This document shows, one piece after another, positions 1 to 9,054 of a stretch of 64,000 nucleotides of DNA. The translations under genes were made by a program, and so were the position numbers. The DNA lies in assembly GCA_031254105.1 (NCBI GenBank), contig JAIRVB010000035.1:186001-250000 (forward strand). The letters are read 5' to 3'. Within the stretch, counting starts at the first letter, position 1. Each line of letters starts with the position of its first letter. Source of the DNA: Chitinispirillales bacterium. Lineage in GTDB: Bacteria; Fibrobacterota; Chitinivibrionia; Chitinivibrionales; Chitinispirillaceae. The notes beneath the pieces were generated by a model that saw only the letters and a list, made by a program, of their open reading frames with translations, did no database searches and was not told where the DNA came from.

Positions 1-1
1 T

Positions 2-1288
2 GAGGGGTTCAGGATTCGTAATTTCGGAACACTGCGTGATGTTACCATTGGCAGTCTTTGGAATGACAAAGGCACTGGTGAACTGACACCCATGACTGCC
101 GTGATCGGAAAGAACGGAGTAGGAAAAAGCACGTTATTTGATGCTTTTGGGTTCTTATCTGAATGCTTAAAATTTGGCGTTGAGGAAGCCTGTGACAAAC
201 GCAATGGATTTGAACATATTGTTTCGCAGGGTATTGACGAACCTATTGAATTTGAAATCTATTATCGTGAAGAACATAACGCACGTCCTATTACTTATGA
301 AGTCTCTTTTATGTTAGACAGTCACTCCCGTCCTTACGTCAAAAGCGAACGTTTGCGACAACGCAGAGAAGGACAACCTAAAGGCTGGCCATTTTCATTT
401 TTGATCCTTGAAAACGGTCGCGGTTGGGTTTGGAAAGGAGAATCTGAAGGAATACAAATACAAGAATCTGCTGACCAAAATGCATTACAAACACTTGATA
501 AATTAATGCATGAGAAGTCCGAAGAGTCCAAAGAAAGAGAGTTTTTAGAATTAGAAGATAACCGAAAGTTAGGTATAGCAACGCTGGGGGCATTAAAGCA
601 ACACCCTAGGATTTCCGCTTTCAGGCAGTTTATTGAGGGGTGGTACCTTTCGTACTTTACGCCGGATGCAGCCCGCAGCTTGTCTTTAGCAGGCCCTCAG
701 AAACATTTGAATATACATGGCGATAATATTGGCCCTGTCGTACAGTTCATGGAACGCGACCATCCAAAGCAGTTTGCAAGAATTCTTAAAGACATTGCCG
801 GAAAGATACCCGGGATTGATAAAATCTCCACAGAACGCATGTCCGATGGCCGCTTGTTATTAAAATTTAACGATAAAAGCTTCAAAGACCCATTTTCCGC
901 TCAACAGATGTCGGACGGTACATTGAAAGTATTTGCGTATCTGCTTTTGCTATCCGACCCAACACCGCCGCCTTTTATCTGCATTGAAGAACCGGAAAAC
1001 GGGCTTTATCATAAATTACTTGAAGTCCTTGCAATGCAGTTTCGTACTCACGTTACTGATGGGGAAAGTAAATCGCAAATATTTATTACGACACATCAAC
1101 CATATTTTGTTGACGCACTTGAACCAAATGAGGTTTGGATTCTAGAAAAAGGCGCAGATGGATTCTCAAAGATACGCCGCGCAAGTGAATACCCTATTGT
1201 TCAAGGATTAGTCAGTGAAGGACTTCTTCTAGGCGGGCTATGGTACAGCGATTATTTTGAGGGAGGCGTAAACCATGGTGCACTTTGA
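2..1288 (+). CDS. ABC/AAA-type ATPase, 5' end outside window (RloA/AriA-like)
   Basis: The reading frame is open from base 2, and the residues before the first ATG (position 92) read as a normal ABC-type N-terminus (RIRNFGTLRDVTIG), so the gene starts upstream of the window. The Walker A motif GKNGVGKST follows directly. Near the C-terminus are an ABC-signature-like segment (MSDGTLKVFAYLL), Walker B (FICIEEPENGL) and an H-loop (TTHQPYF). This is the layout of single-chain AAA_15/AAA_21 ATPases found in two-gene anti-phage modules. The 3' end overlaps the next gene by 14 bases, so the two are translated as a unit. Inferred role: ATP-driven sensor that controls the downstream TOPRIM-like protein. 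Family assignment is firm; defence function is inferred from architecture and neighbours. Confidence 0.8.
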   Translation, partial: EGFRIRNFGTLRDVTIGSLWNDKGTGELTPMTAVIGKNGVGKSTLFDAFGFLSECLKFGVEEACDKRNGFEHIVSQGIDEPIEFEIYYREEHNARPITYEVSFMLDSHSRPYVKSERLRQRREGQPKGWPFSFLILENGRGWVWKGESEGIQIQESADQNALQTLDKLMHEKSEESKEREFLELEDNRKLGIATLGALKQHPRISAFRQFIEGWYLSYFTPDAARSLSLAGPQKHLNIHGDNIGPVVQFMERDHPKQFARILKDIAGKIPGIDKISTERMSDGRLLLKFNDKSFKDPFSAQQMSDGTLKVFAYLLLLSDPTPPPFICIEEPENGLYHKLLEVLAMQFRTHVTDGESKSQIFITTHQPYFVDALEPNEVWILEKGADGFSKIRRASEYPIVQGLVSEGLLLGGLWYSDYFEGGVNHGAL

Positions 1289-1943
1289 ATTTCTTACAGA
1301 AGACCAATCGAGTGCAAAAGCAATGGTAATACTTATCGACAAGTTATTTGGCGATAAAATTACATACAATATCCATTCTTATAAGGGATTGGGACACACT
1401 CCAAAAAATTTACGTCCTAAAACTGATGCGAAAAAACGGATACTTCTTGACAGATTGCCGGGATTACTGCGTGGTTATGGGCACAACCCCAATTGCGGGA
1501 TTATTGTAATACTGTGCGATTTGGATAAAAGAAATGAAGAACTATTTCGTGCTGAACTACAACAAGTGTTAGATTTCTGTAATCCAAAACCAATAACGCT
1601 CTTTTGCCTTGCCATTGAAGAATTTGAGGCATGGTATCTTGGAGATTTAAACGCGATATATACAGCATACCCATCAGCAAATCAAAGTGTTTTGAATAGT
1701 TATAAAAATGATTCTATTTGTGATACATGGGAGTTTCTTGCTGACGCTGTTTGTAAAGGTGGAAGTATTGCTCTAAAAGAAAAAGGATGGCAGGCTATTG
1801 GAAAGCAGAAATCAATATGGGCGGAAGAAATCACACCTCATATGAATATTAATGATAACATTTCTCCAAGCTTTATGTATATGTGTACGCAATTACGAAA
1901 TGTTAGCGGACAAACGATACAAAATATAGAAAATACTCATTAA
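1275..1943 (+). CDS. DUF4276 family protein (TOPRIM-like, predicted nuclease)
   Basis: 222 residues. The start ATG lies inside the end of the ATPase gene, behind a good ribosome site (GGGAGG at 1261-1266). The N-terminus has an acidic residue after the first strand (FLTEDQ, E9). Later comes a hydrophobic strand ending in DLDKR (D82 and D84), and then IEEFEAWYLGD. Together these give the E...DxD pattern of TOPRIM-fold metal binding, as in OLD-type nucleases and the DUF4276/DUF4435 families. Such proteins regularly follow an ABC-type ATPase gene, as here; AriA/AriB of PARIS is the best known comparable arrangement. Nuclease activity and an effector role are inferences. The family call rests on motif pattern and context without a database search. 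Confidence 0.7.
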   Translation: MVHFEFLTEDQSSAKAMVILIDKLFGDKITYNIHSYKGLGHTPKNLRPKTDAKKRILLDRLPGLLRGYGHNPNCGIIVILCDLDKRNEELFRAELQQVLDFCNPKPITLFCLAIEEFEAWYLGDLNAIYTAYPSANQSVLNSYKNDSICDTWEFLADAVCKGGSIALKEKGWQAIGKQKSIWAEEITPHMNINDNISPSFMYMCTQLRNVSGQTIQNIENTH

Positions 1944-1991
1944 AAATTTGGGGTATTTTAACGGTTTTTGTTATGGTTCTGGTCAATCTGT

Positions 1992-2016
1992 TAAATAAAG
2001 GATAACTGTATATTAT
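1992..2016 (+). repeat. 25-bp inverted repeat, copy A (upstream of carbamoyltransferase)
   Basis: A 25-base sequence containing AAAGGATAACTGTATATTAT ends 14 bases before the carbamoyltransferase ATG. The same 25 bases occur, without mismatch, on the opposite strand at 8163-8187 directly before the STAND gene. It carries an AAAGGA Shine-Dalgarno-like core and an AT-rich tract, so it could be a shared promoter/leader element or the terminal repeat of a transferred module. Confidence 0.85.
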
Positions 2017-2030
2017 CGTAAGGATATGCC

Positions 2031-3734
2031 ATGAAAATCACATTAGGCATCCATGTTGGACATGACCGTGGAGTTGCCTTAATCAAAGATAATGTTGTTA
2101 TTGGAGCAATATCACAAGAAAGAATAGACCGTATAAAATATTCCCCATCGTCAAATATTCCATTTGATTCTATTGACAAGCTACTTGGATACTGTAATAT
2201 AAAATTATCAAATATTTCATGCATAGGGATTTCATATGATGGACTTGAAGGGCTATCTGCTTTGAACTTATATCACGAAGAATTTTTGGAGCATTATCAA
2301 TGTGAATATATTCCTATGTATCTTGTAAGTCACCATGAAGCTCATGCGTATTCGGCTTTTTTTGCTTCAGGTTTTTCAGAAAGCCTTATTTTTGTTGCTG
2401 ATGGTGGTGGTGATTATATAAATGGCAAGCAAGAAGCTGAAAGTTTATTTGTTGGACAAAATGGAAAAATAAGTTGCATCTCGCAACGTTTACAGAATCC
2501 CATGATAAGAAAACTTGGTGATAAAAGAAACTATATAATTCCACTTATGCCAGATGTAATAAAGGAAGCTAACATAAGTATAGGGAGAAAATATGAACAG
2601 ATCACTTACTTGTTAAACTTGGGTAGGGGTGGTTCTGGAAAAACTATGGGTCTTGCATCATACGGGAAGTCATTGATTAACTTTAAACAAGAAGATTTTT
2701 CTGATTTTAATTTTTCTGTAAAATATAAAGATATTCTTGAAAACGTTTTTGCTATGGCAACACTATTGGGAGACACATTTAATACGTTTATAGAAAAAGA
2801 AAGAGCGAATATAGCTGCAACAGCACAAGCTTTTGTGGAAACATCAATTATTGGTTTATTAGACAGCGTTTTTTCGCAATATCCCTGTAAAAATCTTTGT
2901 TTAGCAGGTGGAGTTTTCTTAAATTGCATAGTTAATCAAAAGATACTAAATAATTTTAATTTGGATAGTCTATTTGTAATGCCTCCTGCTGGAGATGATG
3001 GGCAAGCTATTGGGGCTGCTTTTTTTGCCCATTGCCGTCATTTTGGTTTTAAAAATAAATTTGAAATAAAATTACCTTATTTAGGTCTTTCGTATTCAAA
3101 TCAAGATATAGAGACTACACTAAAAAGTATGAATTTAAATTACTCGTTTTTTGATGATGACGATTTATCAACCCAAATAGCTACTAGTATTGCGGATAAT
3201 AAGATTGTTGCATTACATAGAGGAAGAACTGAAATTGGGCCAAGGGCTTTATGTCATCGAAGTATTATCACAAGTCCTATCAATCCAAACATGAAAGATA
3301 TTCTAAATAATCGTGTAAAACACAGGGAATCATTCAGACCATTTGGCCCTACAGTAATTGCTGAAGAACAATCCAAATATTTTGATTTACGTTGTACATC
3401 AGACTTTATGCTATTTGCGGCAGATGTAAAAAAAGAATATAGAGATAAATTAGTTGCCGTCACGCATATAGATAATACAGCAAGAGTCCAAGCTGTTAGC
3501 AAACAACAAGAACCTTTTGTTCATTCGTTATTACAAGAGGTAAAAAAAATAATCGGTTTTCCGATTATTTTAAATACTTCCTTTAATATTGCAGGGCAAC
3601 CTATTGTGGAAAGTCCGTTAGATGCAGTTAAAACTTTTCTTACTGCTGATATTGATGTATTGGTTATTGGAAATTATGTTTTAAAAAAACATAACAACTT
3701 GAATGATACTGTTCTGAAAGTAGATGCGTTATGA
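2031..3734 (+). CDS. NodU/CmcH-family carbamoyltransferase
   Basis: 567 residues, the normal length for the family. Enzymes of this type (TobZ, CmcH, NodU) make carbamoyl-adenylate from carbamoyl phosphate and ATP in a Kae1-like N-terminal domain, then pass the carbamoyl group to a hydroxyl of a small molecule or sugar. Visible marks: N-terminus GIHVGHDRGVALI, the metal-binding type motif HHEAHAYS (101-108), VADGGGDY (122-129), LCLAGGVFLNC in the middle, and a C-terminal domain with HRGRTEIGPRALCHRS and FRPFGPTV. The stop overlaps the start of the next gene by 4 bases (ATGA). The substrate cannot be read from the sequence, and no sugar or antibiotic biosynthesis genes are nearby. Instead it sits among nuclease/ATPase genes, which is unusual. 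Confidence 0.88.
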   Translation: MKITLGIHVGHDRGVALIKDNVVIGAISQERIDRIKYSPSSNIPFDSIDKLLGYCNIKLSNISCIGISYDGLEGLSALNLYHEEFLEHYQCEYIPMYLVSHHEAHAYSAFFASGFSESLIFVADGGGDYINGKQEAESLFVGQNGKISCISQRLQNPMIRKLGDKRNYIIPLMPDVIKEANISIGRKYEQITYLLNLGRGGSGKTMGLASYGKSLINFKQEDFSDFNFSVKYKDILENVFAMATLLGDTFNTFIEKERANIAATAQAFVETSIIGLLDSVFSQYPCKNLCLAGGVFLNCIVNQKILNNFNLDSLFVMPPAGDDGQAIGAAFFAHCRHFGFKNKFEIKLPYLGLSYSNQDIETTLKSMNLNYSFFDDDDLSTQIATSIADNKIVALHRGRTEIGPRALCHRSIITSPINPNMKDILNNRVKHRESFRPFGPTVIAEEQSKYFDLRCTSDFMLFAADVKKEYRDKLVAVTHIDNTARVQAVSKQQEPFVHSLLQEVKKIIGFPIILNTSFNIAGQPIVESPLDAVKTFLTADIDVLVIGNYVLKKHNNLNDTVLKVDAL

Positions 3735-4816
3735 AGTGGATCCAAAAATGGATTGCTGAACAGTGGAATAAAGAGGGCATAGCATATTCAAAAACAACGT
3801 ATTTGTATGCCACAATTGTGTGGTTTGCGGTTGGTTTGTTACCACTATTTGGTTATCCAGCACCTTTTTCTGGCAATAAGGGTATATTGCATTTGGGTAT
3901 ACTCATTTTAATTGTGTTGTTTCTCATAATAGCAACATGTATTATTATATTCTTTGTCAAAAGAAATAAAAATGATATTATTGCTAATGCAACCAAAATG
4001 TTTAAGAAAGAGAAATACCAAGATATATTGACATTGAGAAGAAGATGGAGCCGCTTTTTATGGATTGAAGGAAAACTTTTCGAAAGATTAAAACTTGGAG
4101 AAATTGCGAAAAAAGCAGCAATAAATTTGGAAAAGAATAAAGATTTGACTGAAATATATATTGACGACTTAGGCTGGACAAATGTACCCATAGATTGCAA
4201 CAAAGCAAAAGGAATTTTGGAATCTGGATTGGAGTGTGCTAAAAAAATAAATAATAATGATGATAAAAACTACTGGATCGCTAGAGCAAAAAGACATTTG
4301 GCAGGTATTGAATTAGAAAATATGGAATATGGCCAAGCAGACATATTAATTAATGATGCTATATCATTTGCAAATAATATTGTAGAGGAACAAAGAAAAA
4401 AAGAAATGCTTGCAGGAATTTACCACATGAAAGCATTCAAAACTTTAAAAACAAGTGGTCAAGATAAAGAAAAAATAGAGAAGGCTTTAGAATATGCAAA
4501 AAAATCAAAAGAGTTGTGTTCTGAACGAGATAAAATTCGCTATATAAGAATTTATTCCTTAGAGGGGTGTATTTATGAGGTAAAAGGAGATATAAATAGA
4601 GCCGAACAGCTATATCGTACCGGTTTAAAAGAGTCTAAGGATTTAGGACGAATAGATGAAATTATTAAAAATAGTTTTGGTTTGGCAAGGATTTCAGATG
4701 ATGAAAAAGAACAAAGACAACATTTGAGAAAGGCTGAAAAATTACTTAAAAAAACACCTGTTTCGTATCTTATAGACGAAAAAGAAATACGGTTAATGAA
4801 ATATAACATATTTTGA
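3731..4816 (+). CDS. Membrane-anchored TPR-like protein
   Basis: 361 residues, coupled to the carbamoyltransferase by a 4-base ATGA overlap. Two hydrophobic segments lie near the N-terminus (about 25-42 and 53-76). They are followed by a basic stretch (VKRNK) and an all-helical, Lys/Glu-rich cytoplasmic part with TPR-like features, for example GCIYEVKGDINRAEQLY and EKALEYAKKSKEL. No enzymatic motif is visible. The coupling suggests the protein scaffolds, senses for or localises the carbamoyltransferase. I do not recognise a named family; the TPR assignment comes from helix periodicity and A/Y/G spacing. Confidence 0.65.
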   Translation: MKWIQKWIAEQWNKEGIAYSKTTYLYATIVWFAVGLLPLFGYPAPFSGNKGILHLGILILIVLFLIIATCIIIFFVKRNKNDIIANATKMFKKEKYQDILTLRRRWSRFLWIEGKLFERLKLGEIAKKAAINLEKNKDLTEIYIDDLGWTNVPIDCNKAKGILESGLECAKKINNNDDKNYWIARAKRHLAGIELENMEYGQADILINDAISFANNIVEEQRKKEMLAGIYHMKAFKTLKTSGQDKEKIEKALEYAKKSKELCSERDKIRYIRIYSLEGCIYEVKGDINRAEQLYRTGLKESKDLGRIDEIIKNSFGLARISDDEKEQRQHLRKAEKLLKKTPVSYLIDEKEIRLMKYNIF

Positions 4817-4891
4817 GTATAGGCATACTATGTATTGTAACACAGCTAACTAAAATAACTTTTTAATAAATGATAAACCAAACAACAAAAA

Positions 4892-7800
4892 CTATGAAAT
4901 AGGGATGAAATATTTTGTCTTAGAATCACGCAACAAGTGTTTAGGTGGATTATCAATAAACAGCAACTCTTTTTGAGAAGCTTTTTTGTATTCCTTTTTT
5001 ATGCTTCTATTTGAGTTTGAACATATATACCTACAAGCAGGCTTTACACAGTTAAAATCACAAAAACTTGTAGAGTTATAGTAGCTTACCAAAGACATTT
5101 TTTGGTAAAACGCAGTTTCTCCCTTAATAGATTGATAGAAAGATCCTATATTACTTAGTGCCAGAATATTTCCAGAACACAAATCAAGTTCACCTAAATA
5201 CAAAAGATTTTGCATTTTTAGCATTGTATGTACTGTTTCAAATGTACGCATTTGAATATCATCACTTTGGTTCAAACGTGACTGTATAATAGCACGAAGA
5301 TTATAAAATTTCCATATATGTACAGGAATTCCAAATTTTATACTGCTATCAATGCCTCTATCTATAAAATTATGAGCTTCATCAAACGATTTTCCATCTC
5401 CAACAGAAAGGAATGCAGTAACAGCCAGTGCAGAATATGATCGTATCATTGAGTTGGAATAATTATTGTTAATGGCTTGTTTTAGCAATGAATGCGCTTT
5501 TTCATGACTCTCTTTTAAATCTGCTGTCTTACCATGCAGTAAATCAAGTAGTAACAATGAAATTCTACTACTACATAGTATTCTCTTGGATGAACCATCA
5601 TTTAAAACTTCTCCAACTTTTAATAAACTATCATAGGCAACCTCATAATCATTGTAGAAATTGATTTTACTCTTATTTAGGTATGCTAAAGCGAGTAAGC
5701 CATTATCTGATTTTTTTTCAGCTTCGCGGAATGATAAAATGTTGAAATGAGTTGATAGTGATTTGCAATTAAATCTCTTATAAATGCTGCATAGCCTATC
5801 AAATAAATCAAATGTAATGTCAGTACTCATTGAATTCGGAAAAATATTCCACTTTGCAAATAATTTTTTTAAAAGCAATTCGCTGTCACTTAAATATCCA
5901 GCATTGATAAGGCTATGGGCTTTTTGCTCTATTATTGCATCTTCGATATCATCACCATCAAAAAACTTATTTGTTTTTATGAGTTTAAGAGCTTCGTTGC
6001 AATCGACAATTGCTTTTGCTGGGGTGTAATGATGTAATGATATATATATCTTGACCTTCAGAATATTTTTAAGCAATTCTTTTTTAATTTTGTTTTTATG
6101 AAATAATTCCCAAATACAATTTAAATAGTCATATAATTCGATATCAATATTGATTGCCGAAAGATTAGGTAAATCTTCAAGGTATTCAATATAATCAGTA
6201 AAACATTCTTTGGCATATAGAGTGTCTCCATTCCATAAAGCAAGGCGCCCCTTCTCATGTATATTTATTCTATCTAAAAGAAAAGGCTTGTCTGCAAAAA
6301 TATGGTTTGCCACATGTTTTTTTAAATCGGTTTTCGTTTCTATATTATTCTTAAAAAACAAATACATACTTTCATGGATAAAAGCAATATTGCCATCGCC
6401 CCCTATTTGAATAAAGCGGCGCAGGGTTAAGAAATCCAAAAGGGTGGTATCCTCATTGAAGTAGCGCACTGCATTGGAAAGAGACTGCCTCCCACCGATT
6501 ACGCTTAGAGTTAATAAGTAATCGTGCATTTGACGACCGTTTTCGAGAGAAGTAAGATGCTTTAACCGCTGTTCGTAAATATCACTTACCTTTTGGGGAA
6601 TATATGTTTTTAAATTAAATGTACTAACGTTTATAATTCCAACAGTATTGCGGTTAATAATTTCTACAATTTTTGATTCCAATAAATATTCAATAAATTG
6701 TACAATAAAAAGCGGATTGTTACGGCTCATATTGCATATTTTTTCGAGTACGATTTGGGGTACTTGAGTTATTATGAAGCGTACAAGTTTGATTGTATCT
6801 TCTGATGATAGCGCCTCCAAATTCCAACCGCTTATTGATTTATTTTCTTTGCACCATTCCACAAATGAGTAATATGCAACGGTTCCGACACTATAATCAG
6901 TTCGTCCGCACAAGACTATATTCACGCTTGAACTGCAACCTTCAAGAGCTTTAATTTCTTCCCAAAGCTTATCCGGAGCATTATGACAGTCATCAATAAA
7001 TAGAATTGCTCTTCCATAACTAAAACTATTTTCACAATTTTTAACCATTTGAGCAAGTGTTGAATAATTGTTAGTTTTTTTCAAATAATAGTTCTTTATT
7101 AGATAGTTTTTTATCTCATGTAAAAAGCTATCGCTATTTTTTTTAACAACAAAAAAACCAAAATTAAATCCTTGCCCATTAAGCCGTTTATATATTTCTT
7201 GAAAAACACGCGTTTTACCCACTCCTGCTTCACCCCAAATGTAATGAATTTTTGAAGACTCGGAGTCTTTAAAATAACTATCAAAATGATCAATACAAGA
7301 TTTGTGGCCTTCTCCGAAAAGTGGGGTTTCAAAAAAGGCAGTCATGTCACTGCCCTTAATGTGTACCTGTGTTTCAGTTTCGCCGATTTTTATACCAAAA
7401 AGCAAATCGTCAATTTCATCCGTAAATATGCGGACAATTGAAACTTTTTTGATATATGTGCCGTAGGCTTTAATAACGAAAGAAACACAGGGTTCCTCCA
7501 TACTCCAGTTGCGGTCGCTTAAAAGTTTTTGTGTTGTCAGGTTTTCGTTTTCAGAGACATTATGATATAGTAAATATATGTCATAAGCTTTTTTGATACT
7601 TTCCGTTCTTGTCATAATTTGATATTCAGCAGTTAGACAAGGTTGGTTAATTTTTGGCATTTCACCAATAGTACGTCCGAATTGTTCTAAGGCAACAGAT
7701 AATATTTTGCGGTCTATCAATACAAATGTTATACCGCATAATTTCAATTCATTTTCTACGCAATAATATGTATAGGGGGTGATTGTAGCATTGGTAACCA

Positions 7801-8164
7801 AAACAAAATAATCTGGTTTTTCTTCTTTTATTCTCGAAACATTACCCATTATTCGTTCATGTTTTATACTATTTGAATCTGTACTTTTGCATTCAATGAA
7901 TATTTTAATTGATTCTTTATCTTCAACATAAAAATTTTGATTTAGGATTCCACGCAAATCAACGTTTGATGTGATTACAGCATCTCTTCCATCGTCACGA
8001 CTTTTGGAAGTAGGGTGTATCTTTACATTTGGCGAGAAATAAGGTGATAATTGTTCTGTAATAACTTTTACTATAAAAACCTCAAATTCATCTCCGAGCG
8101 AAGAACCCAGAGCCCAGTTTTGTTCTTTTTGTTTTTCACCTATTGTTCTTACAGAACTTAACAT
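4892..8164 (-). CDS. STAND NTPase with N-terminal PD-(D/E)XK nuclease (Avs-like)
   Basis: 1090 residues. Residues 20-150 form an Mrr/restriction-like nuclease: E26, then DDGRDAV (D61), then IECKS (E91, K93), matching E...D...ExK. The central part is a STAND-type NTPase: Walker A GEAGVGKTR (311-319), Walker B AILFIDDC (386-393) and a sensor-like IVLCGRTDY. A winged-helix region follows, and from about residue 690 a long helical repeat part. Nuclease-NTPase-repeat is the layout of antiviral STAND (Avs) proteins, in which the repeats sense a phage protein and the nuclease kills or blocks. It is transcribed toward the carbamoyltransferase pair and starts inside copy B of the 25-bp inverted repeat. 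Avs-like is an architectural inference; no named Avs type is claimed. Confidence 0.8.
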   Translation of the reverse strand: MLSSVRTIGEKQKEQNWALGSSLGDEFEVFIVKVITEQLSPYFSPNVKIHPTSKSRDDGRDAVITSNVDLRGILNQNFYVEDKESIKIFIECKSTDSNSIKHERIMGNVSRIKEEKPDYFVLVTNATITPYTYYCVENELKLCGITFVLIDRKILSVALEQFGRTIGEMPKINQPCLTAEYQIMTRTESIKKAYDIYLLYHNVSENENLTTQKLLSDRNWSMEEPCVSFVIKAYGTYIKKVSIVRIFTDEIDDLLFGIKIGETETQVHIKGSDMTAFFETPLFGEGHKSCIDHFDSYFKDSESSKIHYIWGEAGVGKTRVFQEIYKRLNGQGFNFGFFVVKKNSDSFLHEIKNYLIKNYYLKKTNNYSTLAQMVKNCENSFSYGRAILFIDDCHNAPDKLWEEIKALEGCSSSVNIVLCGRTDYSVGTVAYYSFVEWCKENKSISGWNLEALSSEDTIKLVRFIITQVPQIVLEKICNMSRNNPLFIVQFIEYLLESKIVEIINRNTVGIINVSTFNLKTYIPQKVSDIYEQRLKHLTSLENGRQMHDYLLTLSVIGGRQSLSNAVRYFNEDTTLLDFLTLRRFIQIGGDGNIAFIHESMYLFFKNNIETKTDLKKHVANHIFADKPFLLDRINIHEKGRLALWNGDTLYAKECFTDYIEYLEDLPNLSAINIDIELYDYLNCIWELFHKNKIKKELLKNILKVKIYISLHHYTPAKAIVDCNEALKLIKTNKFFDGDDIEDAIIEQKAHSLINAGYLSDSELLLKKLFAKWNIFPNSMSTDITFDLFDRLCSIYKRFNCKSLSTHFNILSFREAEKKSDNGLLALAYLNKSKINFYNDYEVAYDSLLKVGEVLNDGSSKRILCSSRISLLLLDLLHGKTADLKESHEKAHSLLKQAINNNYSNSMIRSYSALAVTAFLSVGDGKSFDEAHNFIDRGIDSSIKFGIPVHIWKFYNLRAIIQSRLNQSDDIQMRTFETVHTMLKMQNLLYLGELDLCSGNILALSNIGSFYQSIKGETAFYQKMSLVSYYNSTSFCDFNCVKPACRYICSNSNRSIKKEYKKASQKELLFIDNPPKHLLRDSKTKYFIPIS

Positions 8165-8187
8165 AATATACAGTTATCCTTTATTTA
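8163..8187 (-). repeat. 25-bp inverted repeat, copy B (upstream of STAND gene)
   Basis: Perfect reverse complement of 1992-2016. It runs into the first two bases of the STAND start codon. Its AAAGGA would serve as the ribosome site 12 bases before ATG, a somewhat long spacing. Bases beyond the 25-bp core do not match well on either side. Confidence 0.85.
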
Positions 8188-8354
8188 CGGTAATCAAAAG
8201 AGGGGAGTAAGAGAGCTAAAAACTCCTTGTTCAGAAAAGAAACCAATACCGAATAAATCGGTTTTTATGTGCAAAGTTATCAGGGAAAACATATTTTCAT
8301 ATAATGATTTTTTGTCCGCTGTATCCAGAATACCAATCCTAAAGAGAAATTACC

Positions 8355-8594
8355 GTGAAAAATACAGAGAAAAAAATGGCAAATAAAGAACTGTTTAAAA
8401 GGCGCGTAAAACTATACGCGGGTGGGTTTGGAATCCTTATCGCGGGGACATTAGTAATATTAGCTCTCTCTCAGATTCAGAACAAAATATTGTGGTTCCA
8501 GCTATGGGCTGCCGCAACGATCATAATATATCTTGTAATACTAATAACTTTGCAGAATATAAAAAACAAAAAAGAACTCATTAACAAAACGTAG
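8355..8594 (+). CDS. Small membrane protein, unknown
   Basis: 79 residues from a GTG preceded by AAAGAG; an in-frame ATG at 8376 would give a 72-residue product. A basic N-terminus (KKMANKELFKRRVK) is followed by two hydrophobic segments (about 23-40 and 46-65) and a Lys-rich tail, giving an inner-membrane hairpin. It lies between the divergent STAND gene and the HU gene and could share a transcript with the latter (46-base gap). No family recognised. Confidence 0.55.
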   Translation: MKNTEKKMANKELFKRRVKLYAGGFGILIAGTLVILALSQIQNKILWFQLWAAATIIIYLVILITLQNIKNKKELINKT

Positions 8595-8640
8595 TTAAAG
8601 GCAATCACTTCTCACCGTATTAAAAAAAGGAGTAGTTTTC

Positions 8641-8976
8641 ATGGCCGGAAAAAGTCTGACCCAAACTCAATTAATCCAAAAACTTGCTGAGGATGAACAG
8701 CTCACAAAGAAGCAGGTCAAAGCGCTTCTTGACAATCTGGCCGCTTTAGCTTACAAAGAAGCTAAGAATGGGTTTACATTCCCCGGATTAGGAAAGCTGG
8801 TTCTCGTACAACGTAAGGCAAGAACAGGAAGAAATCCTGCCACTGGCGAAACAATCAAAATCCCCGCTAAGAAAGTTGTGAAATTCAAAGTCTCAAAAAC
8901 TGCCAAGGACGCAATTCTGGGAACCGGAACGCCAAAAGCGGCAGCGCCGGCAAAGAAAACTACAAAGAAAAAATAA
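8641..8976 (+). CDS. HU family DNA-binding protein with Lys-rich tail
   Basis: 111 residues behind a clear AAAAGGAG ribosome site. The N-terminal helices (LTQTQLIQKLAEDEQLTKKQVKALLDNL) and the DNA-binding arm with GRNPATGETIKIPA are typical of HU/IHF. Against the usual 90 residues it has an extra C-terminal tail rich in Ala, Pro and Lys (APAKKTTKKK), as seen in several phyla with histone-like tails. It probably acts as a dimer that bends and compacts DNA. A strong intrinsic terminator follows. Confidence 0.93.
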   Translation: MAGKSLTQTQLIQKLAEDEQLTKKQVKALLDNLAALAYKEAKNGFTFPGLGKLVLVQRKARTGRNPATGETIKIPAKKVVKFKVSKTAKDAILGTGTPKAAAPAKKTTKKK

Positions 8977-9018
8977 TCGTGCATCTATAATGGGGCTCCC
9001 GCCCCTCACTTCGACCAT

Positions 9019-9054
9019 AAAAAGGCGCTCCAAACCCCACCGGAGCGCCTTTTT
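9019..9054 (+). terminator. Intrinsic terminator after HU gene
   Basis: A 13-bp perfect stem (9019-9031 with 9042-9054, core GGCGCTCC/GGAGCGCC) closes a 10-base loop and ends in a run of five T. It is palindromic enough to work in both directions. Confidence 0.88.
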
